Of a stretch of 64,000 nt of DNA, positions 26,457 to 36,163 are shown in pieces (the first letter of the stretch is position 1; the number at the start of each line of letters is the position of its first letter). The notes under the pieces were generated by a model. That model was not told the DNA's origin. It made no database searches and saw nothing but the letters and a program-made list of their open reading frames with translations. The DNA is from an uncultured Alphaproteobacteria bacterium (GTDB lineage Bacteria > Pseudomonadota > Alphaproteobacteria > Micavibrionales > Micavibrionaceae): the NCBI GenBank assembly GCA_937931645.1, contig CALHAR010000004.1, forward strand, positions 62,001 to 126,000, in the 5' to 3' direction. The position numbers and the translations under genes were made by a program.

Positions 26457-27461
26457 ATGTCTAACCCCGAATACGGCCTTATCACAATTGGAAACGCTCT
26501 CGTTGATGTTTTGGCAAAAACAACTGATGATTACATCACTAGCCAGAGAGAATCTGCTGGCATGGAAAAAGGTTCAATGAACTTGGTCGATAAGGATCGC
26601 GCCCTTTCTTTATATGGTGACATGGACGCCCCCACTGAAATGTCTGGTGGGTCTGCGGGTAACACAATGGCTTGCTTTGCATCTTTCGGCGGTAAGGGCG
26701 CGTATATTGGTAAAGTTGCTGATGATACTTTGGGTAAGACCTTTGCCAGCGACCTGCACCAAATGGGCGTAGATTTTAAAACCTCGCCTCTTTCTGGCGC
26801 AACATCAACAGGGCGCTGTATGATTTTGGTAACACCCGATGGTGAACGTACAATGAATACTTTCCTTGGGGCCGCCGTTGAGTTAACGCCAGAAGATATT
26901 GAACCTGACTTTATTGCAAAAGCAAAGGTTACTTATTTAGAGGGCTATTTATTTGATCCGCCAAAAGCAATGCAAGCTTTCGTTAAAGCCGCACACGAAG
27001 CACACGAAGCAGGACGTCAGGTTTCTTTAACTTTATCAGATGCGTTTTGTGTCGGTCGTCACCGCGAGGCTTTCAAAGATTTGGTTGAAAACCATGTTGA
27101 TATTTTATTCGCCAATGAAGATGAACTGATATCGCTTTATGAAACGGATGATTTAGAAGAAGCTTTAGAAATCGTAAAAGATAAATGCGCTATCTCTGCC
27201 ACGACACGTAGTGAAAAAGGATCAGTCATTATCAATGCAGGCAACCGTACCGATGTCGAAGCAGAAAAAAACGTTACCGTTGTTGATACAACAGGCGCAG
27301 GTGATGCCTATGCGGCAGGTTTCCTTTATGGTTTTACTGAAGATATGGATATGGCACAATGTGGTCGTCTTGGCTCTATCGCCGCCGCCGAAGTCATTAG
27401 TCAAATGGGTCCTCGCCCTTCTATCAGCTTGGCTGACCTCACCCAGAAGAAAGCGGCATAA
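26457..27461 (+). CDS. adenosine kinase-like PfkB-family kinase
   Basis: 334 aa. Seen: IGNALVDVLAKTTDDY, the substrate block MSGGSAGNTMACFASFGGKGAYIGKV, ILVTPDGERTMNTFLGA and the catalytic DTTGAGDAYAAGFLYGF. This layout is that of the adenosine kinase/inosine-guanosine kinase branch common in alphaproteobacteria. The likely reaction is nucleoside plus ATP to NMP, though the true sugar or nucleoside substrate is not provable here. It ends eight bases before a peptide-binding protein gene, probably in the same transcript. Confidence 0.88.
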   Translation: MSNPEYGLITIGNALVDVLAKTTDDYITSQRESAGMEKGSMNLVDKDRALSLYGDMDAPTEMSGGSAGNTMACFASFGGKGAYIGKVADDTLGKTFASDLHQMGVDFKTSPLSGATSTGRCMILVTPDGERTMNTFLGAAVELTPEDIEPDFIAKAKVTYLEGYLFDPPKAMQAFVKAAHEAHEAGRQVSLTLSDAFCVGRHREAFKDLVENHVDILFANEDELISLYETDDLEEALEIVKDKCAISATTRSEKGSVIINAGNRTDVEAEKNVTVVDTTGAGDAYAAGFLYGFTEDMDMAQCGRLGSIAAAEVISQMGPRPSISLADLTQKKAA

Positions 27462-27469
27462 CTCTCAGC

Positions 27470-29185
27470 ATGCTAAAATATTCAACCATTGCCATTTCTA
27501 CTGCCTTGCTCTTTTTTTCTTTTGCCTTTTCTTTTCCTGCATTGGCAGAAGAAAAATTCGGTATGGCGATGGTTGGGAAACCTAAATATAACGCTCAAAG
27601 CACTCATATTGACTACGTCAATCCTGATGCTCCCAAAGGGGGAACTTTAAAACAAGCAGGCGCAGGTAGTTTTGATACCCTTAACCCCCACGCCATCAAA
27701 GGTAGTGCCGCGCAAGGATTAAACCTTGTTACTGACCGTTTAATGAACCGTGTTTGGGACGAACCTTTTACCCTATACCCGATGATTGCCCAGTCCGTTG
27801 ATGTACCCGAAGATCGCTCTTCTATTACCTTCAACCTTAATCTAAAAGCGCAATTTCATGATGGCTCCCCCATCACCACCGATGATGTTTTATTTTCTTT
27901 TGAAACCTTACGTGAAAACGGTCGTCCTAATATGCGCCGTATTTATAAAATGGCCACGCCCACAGTTACCAACAAACAAACAATTCGTTTTGACCTTAAT
28001 GATGAGCGCGACCGTGAAACCGTCATGATTATAGCGTTGATGCCAATTCTATCTAAAACTTACTGGACAGATAAAGAGTTTGATAAAACAACGCTTGAAC
28101 CGCCACTTGGATCTGGTCCTTATAAGATAGTGAGTGCCGATCCAGGCAAGCGTATTATTTATGAACGCGTTAAAGATTATTGGGCGAAAGACATCCTAAC
28201 AAACAAAGGTCACCATAACTTTGATAAGATTATCTATGACTATTACCGTGATGATACGGTTGCCTTTGAAAGCTTTAAAAAAGGTGATTTACATGTCCGC
28301 CGTGAATGGGATGCAGGTAACTGGAACAGCACTTATGACTTCCCTGCCCTAAAAGAAAACAAAGTCATTAAAGAAGAACTAAAACATGGTCGCCCTGACA
28401 AAGTTCGTGGATTTATTTTCAACACGCGCCGCGCGCCCTTTGATGATATCCGTGTCCGTCAAGCGCTCAATCTATTTTTTGATTTTAACTGGATGAATAA
28501 AAATTTATTTTACGGTCAGTATAACCGTATCAATAGTTTTTATCAGGGTACAGACTTGGCACGGAAAGTCGAAGTTTCACCGCCCAAAAATTTGCGCCAA
28601 AAATTACGTGAAGGCAACGCCCTTCTTGAACAAGCTGGTTGGGTTATCAAAAACGGTAAACGTATAAATAAAGAAACTGGCAAAGCAATGAGTTTCCAAA
28701 TCTTGCTCGATAATCCTAATGATGAAAAAATCGCCCTCGCCCTCACGCGCTCTTTAAAGAAAATGGGTATTGACGCAGGGGTGCGTGTCCTCGACAGTGC
28801 CGCCTATCGTGGTCGTTTGAATGAGTATGATTTTGATATGATCCTGCATTACTGGCATTCGACTCTTTCCCCAGGCACAGAGCAATATCTTTATTGGAGT
28901 TGTGAAGCCGCCGAGCAACCATCACGTTGGAATTACGCAGGTATTTGTGACCCCGAGATTGATGAGATCGCTAAATCTATCCCCACCGCCCGCACGCGTG
29001 AAGAATTAGCCGCAAAAACTGCCAAACTGGATGAAAAGCTCTGGAATAATCACTTATTCATCCCGCTTTATCATAATCCTGTTGATTTTGTTGCTTATTG
29101 GAATGATATCCGCCACCCTGAAAACACTCCGCTTTATGGTATGGTGGTTGAAACATGGTGGATGGATAGTGCTTCTACACAATAA
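27470..29185 (+). CDS. extracellular solute-binding protein, family 5 (peptide ABC type, YejA-like)
   Basis: 571 aa with a clear signal peptide (about residues 1-26, FSFPALAEE). The family 5 opening HIDYVNPDAPKGGTLKQAGAGSFDTLNPHAIKG is characteristic of the YejA/DppA group. Internal blocks are LKAQFHDGSPITTDDVLFSFET and RGFIFNTRRAPFDDIRVRQALNLFFDF. It captures peptides or another amphipathic ligand in the periplasm. No permease or ATPase genes are adjacent, so its transporter must be encoded elsewhere, or it has a lone role. Confidence 0.92.
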   Translation: MLKYSTIAISTALLFFSFAFSFPALAEEKFGMAMVGKPKYNAQSTHIDYVNPDAPKGGTLKQAGAGSFDTLNPHAIKGSAAQGLNLVTDRLMNRVWDEPFTLYPMIAQSVDVPEDRSSITFNLNLKAQFHDGSPITTDDVLFSFETLRENGRPNMRRIYKMATPTVTNKQTIRFDLNDERDRETVMIIALMPILSKTYWTDKEFDKTTLEPPLGSGPYKIVSADPGKRIIYERVKDYWAKDILTNKGHHNFDKIIYDYYRDDTVAFESFKKGDLHVRREWDAGNWNSTYDFPALKENKVIKEELKHGRPDKVRGFIFNTRRAPFDDIRVRQALNLFFDFNWMNKNLFYGQYNRINSFYQGTDLARKVEVSPPKNLRQKLREGNALLEQAGWVIKNGKRINKETGKAMSFQILLDNPNDEKIALALTRSLKKMGIDAGVRVLDSAAYRGRLNEYDFDMILHYWHSTLSPGTEQYLYWSCEAAEQPSRWNYAGICDPEIDEIAKSIPTARTREELAAKTAKLDEKLWNNHLFIPLYHNPVDFVAYWNDIRHPENTPLYGMVVETWWMDSASTQ

Positions 29186-29272
29186 TGCGCCATAACCAAG
29201 CTTGAGCCTGCTAAACTATACTGATATTCTATAATCTAATGATTTGATTCTTACATTTGCGGACATTTTCCT

Positions 29273-29860
29273 ATGACTTACAAAAAGCTTTTATCTCTTT
29301 CGCTCTTATCTGTTTTAACGGTGATACCTGTTTTAACATTAAGTGCTTGTAATGGCTCTGGTCTCAATTTAAATAATTCTAAACCAAAAATAGAAAACGC
29401 CAAATATTGGCAACGTAGCTCCGCTAGCTCCGCGCTTCATCTACAAGGACCAAAAGCACAACAAATATTACACGCAGATATTGCAACTTGTGTTAACGAG
29501 ATTAGTGAACTTGAAAAACTTGGTGAAATTCGCCGCGCTGTCCCTGCGAACTATAACAGTGGCAATGTCATAGAACACCGCTCTGCTTCGCAACAAAAAC
29601 TTGATCAATATGACACACCGCAACGTGACGGTTTTCTTTACAGTGAACATCTTGATTATCATGACTTTGAAACTTGCATGAACGCCAAAGGGTGGGAACG
29701 TCTTGAGCATCTTCCCTACCAAGAAGCAGATTTAGCGCGTAAAAATTACCTAGAACGCTATGGTAAGAAAAGTAAAAACAACCTTGGTGGCCGTGAGAAT
29801 GTGACAACACTTCACAAAACCTCAACGAACTTTCCAACGCAAATTGGCGTGAATGAATAA
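29273..29860 (+). CDS. putative lipoprotein of unknown function
   Basis: 195 aa. A hydrophobic signal region ends in the lipobox LSAC. The mature protein contains DIATCVNEISELEKLGEIRRAVP and DFETCMNAKGWERLEHLPY. The latter resembles the 'CMxxKGWE' motif of small envelope lipoproteins in alphaproteobacteria, suggesting two disulfide-linked cysteines. It is convergent with the GT9 gene, four bases away. A TATAAT occurs at 29230-29235 but without a well-spaced -35. Confidence 0.78.
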   Translation: MTYKKLLSLSLLSVLTVIPVLTLSACNGSGLNLNNSKPKIENAKYWQRSSASSALHLQGPKAQQILHADIATCVNEISELEKLGEIRRAVPANYNSGNVIEHRSASQQKLDQYDTPQRDGFLYSEHLDYHDFETCMNAKGWERLEHLPYQEADLARKNYLERYGKKSKNNLGGRENVTTLHKTSTNFPTQIGVNE

Positions 29861-29863
29861 ACG

Positions 29864-30829
29864 TTATCTTGTCTTAACAAAGTCTTGAATAACCTCCTTA
29901 ACACGCGCAACTGTTAAACCTGACATAAGTGTGTGTTTGAGTGTTTTAGGGGAATATCCTTCAAAATCAATAAGTTCATCAAAATTTTTGGGCGTTCTTG
30001 CATAGGCTGTATGCATTCCCCACGGTGCGTATAAATGCGGATAGCTAGGGCCAAATACTCCTACTGTCGGTACGGATGCTGCTGCTGCCGCGTGCATAAG
30101 TCCGCTATCATTCCCTAAATAGAAATCACAAAGGCTCAACGCCGCCGCAACTTCTCCGGGATTGCCTTTGGCTATACCATTAATACGTTTACCTTCGGGC
30201 ACACTCATCAAAACAGGGGTGGCTTGCTCTTCTTCCCCTGGCGCGGCGAAGACAGCCACGTGGGCGTTTGGAAAAGAACTATTGTCAGAGGTCAGCCATT
30301 TTATTACTTCAATAAACTTTTCGGATTCCCATGTCTTACCAACCCAATTAGCCGAAGGGCCTATCGCAATAACTGACGATCCTTCTGATAATTTTGTTGA
30401 TATTAAATTTTGAGCAAACTCCTCCTGTGCGTTCGTAAAGTATAACTTGGGAGCAGGCACATTAGAAAGCTTCATAACGTCCGCCGCCTGTTCTACTTTA
30501 TGTTTACTTTTATCAATATGACTGCCAAAGTTATAGCGCGCTTTACTGCGTATCAGGCGTGATACCGCACTATTACGCAGGTCAACAACAATGTCCCATT
30601 TCGTGCTAATAGTCCGTTTCCAAAGTTCTACCCAATGACCATGACGCTTTTGCTTCTTTAACGTTATAATTCTTTCAACATTGGGGAATCCTTCAAACAG
30701 ACTTTTTGGTAAAGGGCCGCAAGCCACGGTCACTTGCGATTCTGGATATTGTTTGACAATATAATCGAGCAATCCTGTTGATAAAACCGCGTCCCCTAAC
30801 CTAGTCGATGTGATAAAAAGTACTTTCAT
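29864..30829 (-). CDS. glycosyltransferase family 9 (heptosyltransferase-like)
   Basis: 321 aa from the ATG at 30829. The N-terminus MKVLFITSTRLGDAVLSTGLLDYI is the GT9 nucleotide-sugar region, and the C-terminal block FYLGNDSGLMHAAAAASVPTVGVFGPS is the strongly conserved donor-binding motif (D/N-S-G). It probably adds heptose or a related sugar to the LPS core at the inner face of the inner membrane; a sedoheptulose isomerase gene is at 1088. A longer frame to 30871 would overlap the divergent ygfZ start and lacks support, so 30829 is preferred. Confidence 0.9.
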   Translation of the reverse strand: MKVLFITSTRLGDAVLSTGLLDYIVKQYPESQVTVACGPLPKSLFEGFPNVERIITLKKQKRHGHWVELWKRTISTKWDIVVDLRNSAVSRLIRSKARYNFGSHIDKSKHKVEQAADVMKLSNVPAPKLYFTNAQEEFAQNLISTKLSEGSSVIAIGPSANWVGKTWESEKFIEVIKWLTSDNSSFPNAHVAVFAAPGEEEQATPVLMSVPEGKRINGIAKGNPGEVAAALSLCDFYLGNDSGLMHAAAAASVPTVGVFGPSYPHLYAPWGMHTAYARTPKNFDELIDFEGYSPKTLKHTLMSGLTVARVKEVIQDFVKTR

Positions 30830-30858
30830 AAATTCTATTAGAAAGCTAAGAATAAAGG

Positions 30859-31647
30859 ATGTCAAAGCCAATTTACATTACATTACCAAGTCGCGGCCTT
30901 ATTCACGTTGAAGGCGATGATCGTATAAATTTTCTACAAGGGCTCATCTCTAATGATGTCACAAAATTAGAAGAACAACGTATTCAATATGCTTGTCTTT
31001 TAACCCCGCAAGGAAAATTCTTGCATGACTTTTTCCTACATTGGGGCGATGGATTTATCCTCATTGATTGTGAGGGCGGCGCGCGCGCGCAAGATTTATA
31101 TAACCGCCTTAATAAATATCGCTTACGTGACAAGATTAAAATTTCAGTTGAACAAAACAACGCTGTCTATGCGGTCTTTGAACAAGAAATTGGCTTACCC
31201 GACCCTCGCCATTTTAAAATGGGTTACCGTAGCTTTGAAAAACCAGAAGAAGGGTTAGAAGAAGGATTACCCTCATGGGATAGAGAGCGTATCTTGCTCG
31301 GCATTGCTGATGGGTCACGCGATATGGAGGTTGAGCGCTCAACAATGTTAGAATGTTGCCTTGATAAATTTAACGCTATTGATTGGGAAAAAGGGTGCTG
31401 GATGGGTCAGGAACTAACGGCTCGTATGCATCACCGCAATTTAGGCAAAAAACGCTTACAAACAGTAGAGTTTGATGGCACACCGCCTGCACCATTTTCT
31501 GACATTATAATCAATGATAAAGTCATAGGTAATATGCGTTCATCTTGCGACAATATAGGTCTTGCTTTAATAAAAAATAACGCGGCAGAAGATTTAAAAA
31601 AGGACTTACAGAATGACAACCATTCATTACGTATTTTGGGATTGTGA
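30859..31647 (+). CDS. ygfZ: folate-binding protein YgfZ (iron-sulfur cluster repair)
   Basis: 262 aa GcvT-like fold. It starts LPSRGLIHVEGDDRINFLQGLISNDVTKL and carries the signature KGCWMGQELTARMHHRNLGKKRL with the functional cysteine. YgfZ helps keep certain Fe-S enzymes active using tetrahydrofolate. Possible local clients with clusters are IspH, HemW and Nth. The last 35 bases overlap the next gene, a HAD phosphatase, so translation is probably coupled. AAGGA lies about 5 bases before the ATG. Confidence 0.93.
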   Translation: MSKPIYITLPSRGLIHVEGDDRINFLQGLISNDVTKLEEQRIQYACLLTPQGKFLHDFFLHWGDGFILIDCEGGARAQDLYNRLNKYRLRDKIKISVEQNNAVYAVFEQEIGLPDPRHFKMGYRSFEKPEEGLEEGLPSWDRERILLGIADGSRDMEVERSTMLECCLDKFNAIDWEKGCWMGQELTARMHHRNLGKKRLQTVEFDGTPPAPFSDIIINDKVIGNMRSSCDNIGLALIKNNAAEDLKKDLQNDNHSLRILGL

Positions 31648-32227
31648 TAACACGTTAGTGCACACGGCAGAGCATCATTGGTTGAAAAACCTACATGTTT
31701 TAAAACGCTATGGTATTAACTTACCCGAAGAACATAAACACCGTATATTTTTACAAGGTAGTCCGCAAAACTATCAATGGTTCACCGAAGAACTTGGCCT
31801 TAAATGCGACAAAGAAACTTATTTACGTGACGTTGATAAATGGTTCACTGAAAATGCGGCTGACATAAAAATTCGCGATGGTGTTATCGAGGCTTTGGAA
31901 TATTTCAAATCTAACAATATAAAACAAGCTGTTGTGTCTAACGGACGCACCCATTCCGTGCGTACAGTTTTAGAGGCGGTAAACTTAAGCTCTTTTTTTG
32001 ATACTATGCTATGCAAGGAAGATTATAACGAGCGCAAACCTCACCCTGAACCTTATTTGGCAGGGATACAGGCGTTAGAAAAAATTCATAACACTAAAAT
32101 TAACCCGGTCACTTGCTTGGCGATTGAAGATGAAGAAAAAGGCGTTAAATCCGCCGAAGCTGCGGGGATGAGTGTTTTATACCGCCCTCTTGGCGATGAC
32201 TCATCTATTAAAACCTTAGTTTCTTAA
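31613..32227 (+). CDS. HAD-superfamily phosphatase
   Basis: 204 aa. Motif I is FWDCDNTLVHT (DxDxT), motif II VVSNGRTHS, the lysine region ERKPHPEPYLAGIQ and motif IV LAIEDEEKGVKSAEAAG. The cap is helical (C1 type), as in phosphoglycolate phosphatase or Gph-like enzymes. The substrate is not predictable. The start codon lies 35 bases inside ygfZ. The gene ends seven bases before the convergent ppdK. Confidence 0.9.
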   Translation: MTTIHYVFWDCDNTLVHTAEHHWLKNLHVLKRYGINLPEEHKHRIFLQGSPQNYQWFTEELGLKCDKETYLRDVDKWFTENAADIKIRDGVIEALEYFKSNNIKQAVVSNGRTHSVRTVLEAVNLSSFFDTMLCKEDYNERKPHPEPYLAGIQALEKIHNTKINPVTCLAIEDEEKGVKSAEAAGMSVLYRPLGDDSSIKTLVS

Positions 32228-32233
32228 ATCACC

Positions 32234-34909
32234 CTAAGCTGCTTTTTTATTGGCTTTAGCACCGTCTTTACCCTGCATAATAGCTTCTTGTGCAGCGGCC
32301 AAACGTGCAATCGGTACACGATATGGGGAGCAAGACACATAATCTAAACCGCAACTTTCAAAAAAAGCTATCGACGATGGATCACCACCATGCTCTCCAC
32401 ACACACCCAGCTTAATATCAGGGCGCGCAGAACGACCACGCTGACACGCCATATCAACAAGTTGCCCAACACCATCTTTATCTAACGTTTGGAATGGATC
32501 TTTTTCTAAAATATGTTGGTCAACATAATCAGTTAGAAATTTACCAGCATCATCACGGCTCATCCCCATACATGTTTGGGTAAGATCGTTCGTGCCGAAA
32601 CTAAAGAACTCTGCCTCTGTCGCTACATCATCGGCCATCAACGCCGCACGCGGCATTTCAATCATCGTCCCAACCATATATTCAACAGACTTACCTTTTT
32701 CGGCAAAGACTTTTTCGGCTTGTTCAATCACAACATCTTTTAAGATTTTCAACTCTTCCTTACCGATAATAAGAGGAATCATCACTTCTGGAACAGCCCC
32801 TGTTTCAACAGCCGCTTCAAAAATAGCACGTGCCTGCATTGCACAAATTTCTGGATACGTAATCGCCAAACGACAGCCACGATGCCCCAGCATGGGATTA
32901 CTTTCATGTAATTCAGCCTGACGACGCGTAACAAAGTCACTATCTAACCCCGCTGTTTTGGTAAAATGCGCAATATCTTCCAATGTTTGTGGTAAGAACT
33001 CATGCAAGGGTGGATCAAGAAGACGAATTGTCACAGGCAAACCATTCATAATTTCAAACAGCTCCGTAAAATCTTTACGTTGTTCAGGCAATAATTTTGC
33101 CAAAGCGTCTTCACGTCCCGCTTTATCTGTTGCAAAAATCATTTCACGTACATGTTGAATACGACTTGGTTCAAAGAACATATGTTCTGTACGACAAAGT
33201 CCGATCCCTTCTGCGCCAAAATCAACAGCGGTTTTTGCATCTAGTGGCGTTTCTGCATTGGTTCTAATTTTCATGCGGCGCGCTTCATCCGCCCACCCCA
33301 TGATTGTACCAAAATCACCTGACAATTTAGGTTTGATTGTCGCGACCTCACCCAACATCACCTCACCCGTTGATCCATCAATGGTGACAATATCACCCTC
33401 TTTAACAACTGTACCACTGACACTTAACGTTTTTGAGGCATAGTCAATGGCAATAGCGCCCGCGCCCGCGACACAAGCGCGCCCCATACCGCGCGCAACA
33501 ACCGCCGCATGTGATGTCATTCCCCCACGCGTCGTAAGGATACCCGCCGCCGCATGCATACCATGAATATCTTCTGGTGATGTTTCCGTACGGCATAGCA
33601 TTACGTTTTCGCCATTATTGGCCTTCTTTTCTGCATCATCGGCACTAAAGACAACAATACCAGATGCCGCCCCTGGTGAAGCGGGCAAACCCTTGGCAAT
33701 AATATTTTTAGAGGCTTTTGGGTCAAGCGTTGGATGTAAAAGTTGATCCAGCGCATGTGCATCAATACGAAGTAAGGCTTCATTTTTATCAATCAACCCT
33801 TCACCCACCATATCTACAGCAATCTTAAGCGCCGCCGCCGCCGTCCGTTTACCTGTCCGTGTTTGCAACATATATAATTTTTTCTGCTGTACAGTAAATT
33901 CAATATCCTGCATATCGGTATAATGTTTTTCTAATTTATACCGTGCTTCGTCTAACTGCTTAAACACTTCTGGCATTACCTCTTCCATAGCAGGTAAGTC
34001 AGACCCCTCTTTTTCTTTCCCCTGAATGGTTAAGCTTTGCGGTGTACGGATACCCGCCACCACGTCTTCACCTTGCGCATTCACAAGATATTCACCATAG
34101 AAGAAATTCTCACCCGTTGATGGGTCACGGGTAAAGGCAACCCCTGTCGCGCAATCATCGCCCATATTACCAAAGACCATAGTTTGAACATTCACGGCCG
34201 TTCCCCACTTGGCAGAGATATCATTGATTTTTCTATACGTCACCGCACGCGGCACCATCCACGAGCTAAACACAGCGCCAATCGCACCCCACAGCTGTTC
34301 TTGCGGGTCTTCTGGGAAAGGTTTGCCTAAATTACGCTGAACCATTTCTTTATATTGTGCGACAACTTGCTTCCACCCTTCTGCTGTAATGTCCGTATCT
34401 TCGGTCACATCCATGTCACGTTTATGTTGCTCCATGATGTCTTCAAAATCATGATGTTCTAGCCCCAGCACAACATCACCATACATTTGAATAAAACGAC
34501 GGTATGAATCCCATGCAAAACGCTCATCCCCAGACTTAGCAACCAAACCTTGAACCGTTATATCATTCAGTCCAAGGTTTAGAACCGTGTCCATCATACC
34601 CGGCATCGACACACGCGCACCAGAACGTACAGAAACCAGCAATGGATTTTCCGCATCACCAAATTTCATACCCATTTGGTCTTCAACTGCTTTTAAAGAA
34701 GCCTCAACTTGCGCTTTTAATTCTTCAGGATATTTCTTGTCATTATCGTAAAAGGCCGTACAAACCTCGGTCGTGATGGTAAACCCTGGTGGGACAGGAA
34801 GACCAAGGCTCGACATTTCTGCTAAGTTCGCGCCCTTTCCCCCTAATAAATTCTTCATATCCGCTTTACCATCGGTAGTTTTACCGAAGTTATAAACCCA
34901 TTGTGTCAT
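32234..34909 (-). CDS. ppdK: pyruvate, phosphate dikinase
   Basis: 891 aa, full length. N-terminal nucleotide-binding domain: NLLGGKGANLAEMSSLGLPVPPGFTITTE and SVRSGARVSMPGMMDTVLNLG. Central phosphohistidine domain: TRGGMTSHAAVVARGMGRACVAG. C-terminal PEP/pyruvate barrel: EGIGLCRTEHMFF and FFSFGTNDLTQTCMGMSRDDAGKF. It interconverts pyruvate+ATP+Pi and PEP+AMP+PPi, which supports gluconeogenesis or PPi-linked glycolysis in many alphaproteobacteria. It is a monocistronic gene with an accessory orphan divergent from it. Confidence 0.97.
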   Translation of the reverse strand: MTQWVYNFGKTTDGKADMKNLLGGKGANLAEMSSLGLPVPPGFTITTEVCTAFYDNDKKYPEELKAQVEASLKAVEDQMGMKFGDAENPLLVSVRSGARVSMPGMMDTVLNLGLNDITVQGLVAKSGDERFAWDSYRRFIQMYGDVVLGLEHHDFEDIMEQHKRDMDVTEDTDITAEGWKQVVAQYKEMVQRNLGKPFPEDPQEQLWGAIGAVFSSWMVPRAVTYRKINDISAKWGTAVNVQTMVFGNMGDDCATGVAFTRDPSTGENFFYGEYLVNAQGEDVVAGIRTPQSLTIQGKEKEGSDLPAMEEVMPEVFKQLDEARYKLEKHYTDMQDIEFTVQQKKLYMLQTRTGKRTAAAALKIAVDMVGEGLIDKNEALLRIDAHALDQLLHPTLDPKASKNIIAKGLPASPGAASGIVVFSADDAEKKANNGENVMLCRTETSPEDIHGMHAAAGILTTRGGMTSHAAVVARGMGRACVAGAGAIAIDYASKTLSVSGTVVKEGDIVTIDGSTGEVMLGEVATIKPKLSGDFGTIMGWADEARRMKIRTNAETPLDAKTAVDFGAEGIGLCRTEHMFFEPSRIQHVREMIFATDKAGREDALAKLLPEQRKDFTELFEIMNGLPVTIRLLDPPLHEFLPQTLEDIAHFTKTAGLDSDFVTRRQAELHESNPMLGHRGCRLAITYPEICAMQARAIFEAAVETGAVPEVMIPLIIGKEELKILKDVVIEQAEKVFAEKGKSVEYMVGTMIEMPRAALMADDVATEAEFFSFGTNDLTQTCMGMSRDDAGKFLTDYVDQHILEKDPFQTLDKDGVGQLVDMACQRGRSARPDIKLGVCGEHGGDPSSIAFFESCGLDYVSCSPYRVPIARLAAAQEAIMQGKDGAKANKKAA

Positions 34910-35002
34910 AGATGACGCCCTCTCAATAACTGTGAATCTCGAATAGGTACAAATTGGGGCATTTTGACCGATAAATCCAGCATAAAAAGGGGAAATAACA
35001 TA

Positions 35003-35030
35003 TTGACATAAAAACGCATCTTGATATGTT
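35003..35030 (+). promoter_or_regulatory. TTGACATAA-class promoter of the 35065 orphan
   Basis: TTGACATAA at 35003-35011 is followed by TATGTT (35025-35030) with a 16-base spacer between the hexamers. The transcript would start about 30 bases before the ATG. It is the only plus-strand member of the set of five. Confidence 0.6.
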
Positions 35031-35064
35031 ACGAGTGATTTAACAACGAAATAAAGAGTATTTT

Positions 35065-35601
35065 ATGAGTGATAATATATTACAAGAAGTTTTAGCTTCA
35101 ATTATTGGTTTTCCACCTCGCATTTCAGAAGACTATGAAAATGGATCTCTTATAAACGCTTTTATAAATGCAGTTCAAGTTTTTGAAGATGACGAATTAC
35201 CAATTTTTCTGAAACAACGTTCTTATAGCGCACTTCAGGATAAGGTTAAGGCGAGTACACAATCGAGTGCAAAATCTTGTTTCGACGCCTTTAATCAACA
35301 CTATCAAGATAAATTAAACAGTCTTTCTCTTACTCAAGAAGTATCTCCCCCTATTTTAGACAACCTTTTCGTAGCAACAGAGGCCGCCATAATAGAGTAC
35401 CAAAAATATAAAACGTCAGAAAATCTGACCCAAGCAAGTGGACTCATTCAGCAAGTACTAATAACAGCGTTCATAGACGAATCTGGTGAAATACAAATAG
35501 CTCTCAAAGAGTTAAAAAGTAAGTATGGAGGTGTCATGAAAAACATTTTACAAGCATCAGCGCCACATCATCGTCCATCGGGTATGAACCGCCAACCGTA
35601 A
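35065..35601 (+). CDS. orphan cytoplasmic protein, unknown
   Basis: 178 aa, mostly alpha-helical by composition, no signal peptide, no recognised domain. It starts MSDNILQEVLASIIGFPPRISEDYENG. The last 68 bases overlap the 3' end of the opposing GNAT gene. The C-terminal tail (SAPHHRPSGMNRQP) is therefore the antisense of the acetyltransferase end and may be a recent read-through extension. It uses the TTGACATAA promoter shared with the Sel1 and clan-CE-like genes, which suggests that it belongs to the same accessory regulon. Function unknown. Confidence 0.72.
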   Translation: MSDNILQEVLASIIGFPPRISEDYENGSLINAFINAVQVFEDDELPIFLKQRSYSALQDKVKASTQSSAKSCFDAFNQHYQDKLNSLSLTQEVSPPILDNLFVATEAAIIEYQKYKTSENLTQASGLIQQVLITAFIDESGEIQIALKELKSKYGGVMKNILQASAPHHRPSGMNRQP

Positions 35602-36163
35602 CAGCTTCACGGTCATAAGTGACGCCATAGCCATCGGGCATATACCCTAACTTACAATAAAGCCGTTGCGCAGGGCCATAGTCTTTGGTTAACCCTACTG
35701 ATATCCCCATGCTTTGCGCCCCTTGGTCGCGGGCAATATTTTCAAATGCTTCTATTAAGGCCGTCGCCACCCCTTGTTGCCTCGCTTCAGGGATAACATT
35801 CAACTCTTGAATCTCTGGAATTTCTAAGCGTTGATATAGTTGATATTTAGGCTCAAAATTTAAAACACCAAAGCCAACATTTCTGCCCCCATTGTCGTCC
35901 CCGCGATCTGCGTCAGCAGATATAAACGGCGGGGATCCATTATGCGAAATCTCCATTTTCTCTTTTTCTGGATTCCGTTCGTGTGAACGTGCTTGCGGGC
36001 GCACCAACGGAATGACGGTTGAAGGGAAAGAAGCCATTAAAATCAAACAGTCTTTTTCAAAGCATCTTTCAAAATATCCATCATCTTTTTTACCAATCAC
36101 ATCATACAACGCATATAACGCCGGCAGGTCACTTTCGCTCGCTTGTCTAATATATAAATTCAT
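35534..36163 (-). CDS. GNAT-family N-acetyltransferase with an in-frame repeat insertion
   Basis: 209 aa. The acetyl-CoA loop is in VIPEARQQGVATALIEAFENIARDQGAQSMGISVG, followed by the usual YGPAQRLYCKLGYMPDG ending. The substrate is unknown. Residues about 49-91 are foreign to the fold: they are encoded by a 125-base double-hairpin element (35894-36018) that also lies between two genes at 48323. Removing them would join LILMASF to GFGVLNFEPKY, a plausible pair of neighbouring strands. The inserted peptide is charged and probably loops out. The start overlaps the TrmN6-like gene by four bases, so the two are translationally coupled. Confidence 0.88.
   Translation of the reverse strand: MNLYIRQASESDLPALYALYDVIGKKDDGYFERCFEKDCLILMASFPSTVIPLVRPQARSHERNPEKEKMEISHNGSPPFISADADRGDDNGGRNVGFGVLNFEPKYQLYQRLEIPEIQELNVIPEARQQGVATALIEAFENIARDQGAQSMGISVGLTKDYGPAQRLYCKLGYMPDGYGVTYDREAVTVGGSYPMDDDVALMLVKCFS
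35894..36018. repeat. double-hairpin palindromic element C, inside the GNAT gene
   Basis: Left hairpin CCCCGC...GCGGGG, an AT-rich joint, and right hairpin ATTCCGTT...AACGGAAT, with terminal GTCGTCCCC and GGAATGACGG. It is clearly homologous along its whole length to 48323-48446. It is open in the GNAT frame, adding about 42 codons. Confidence 0.85.
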
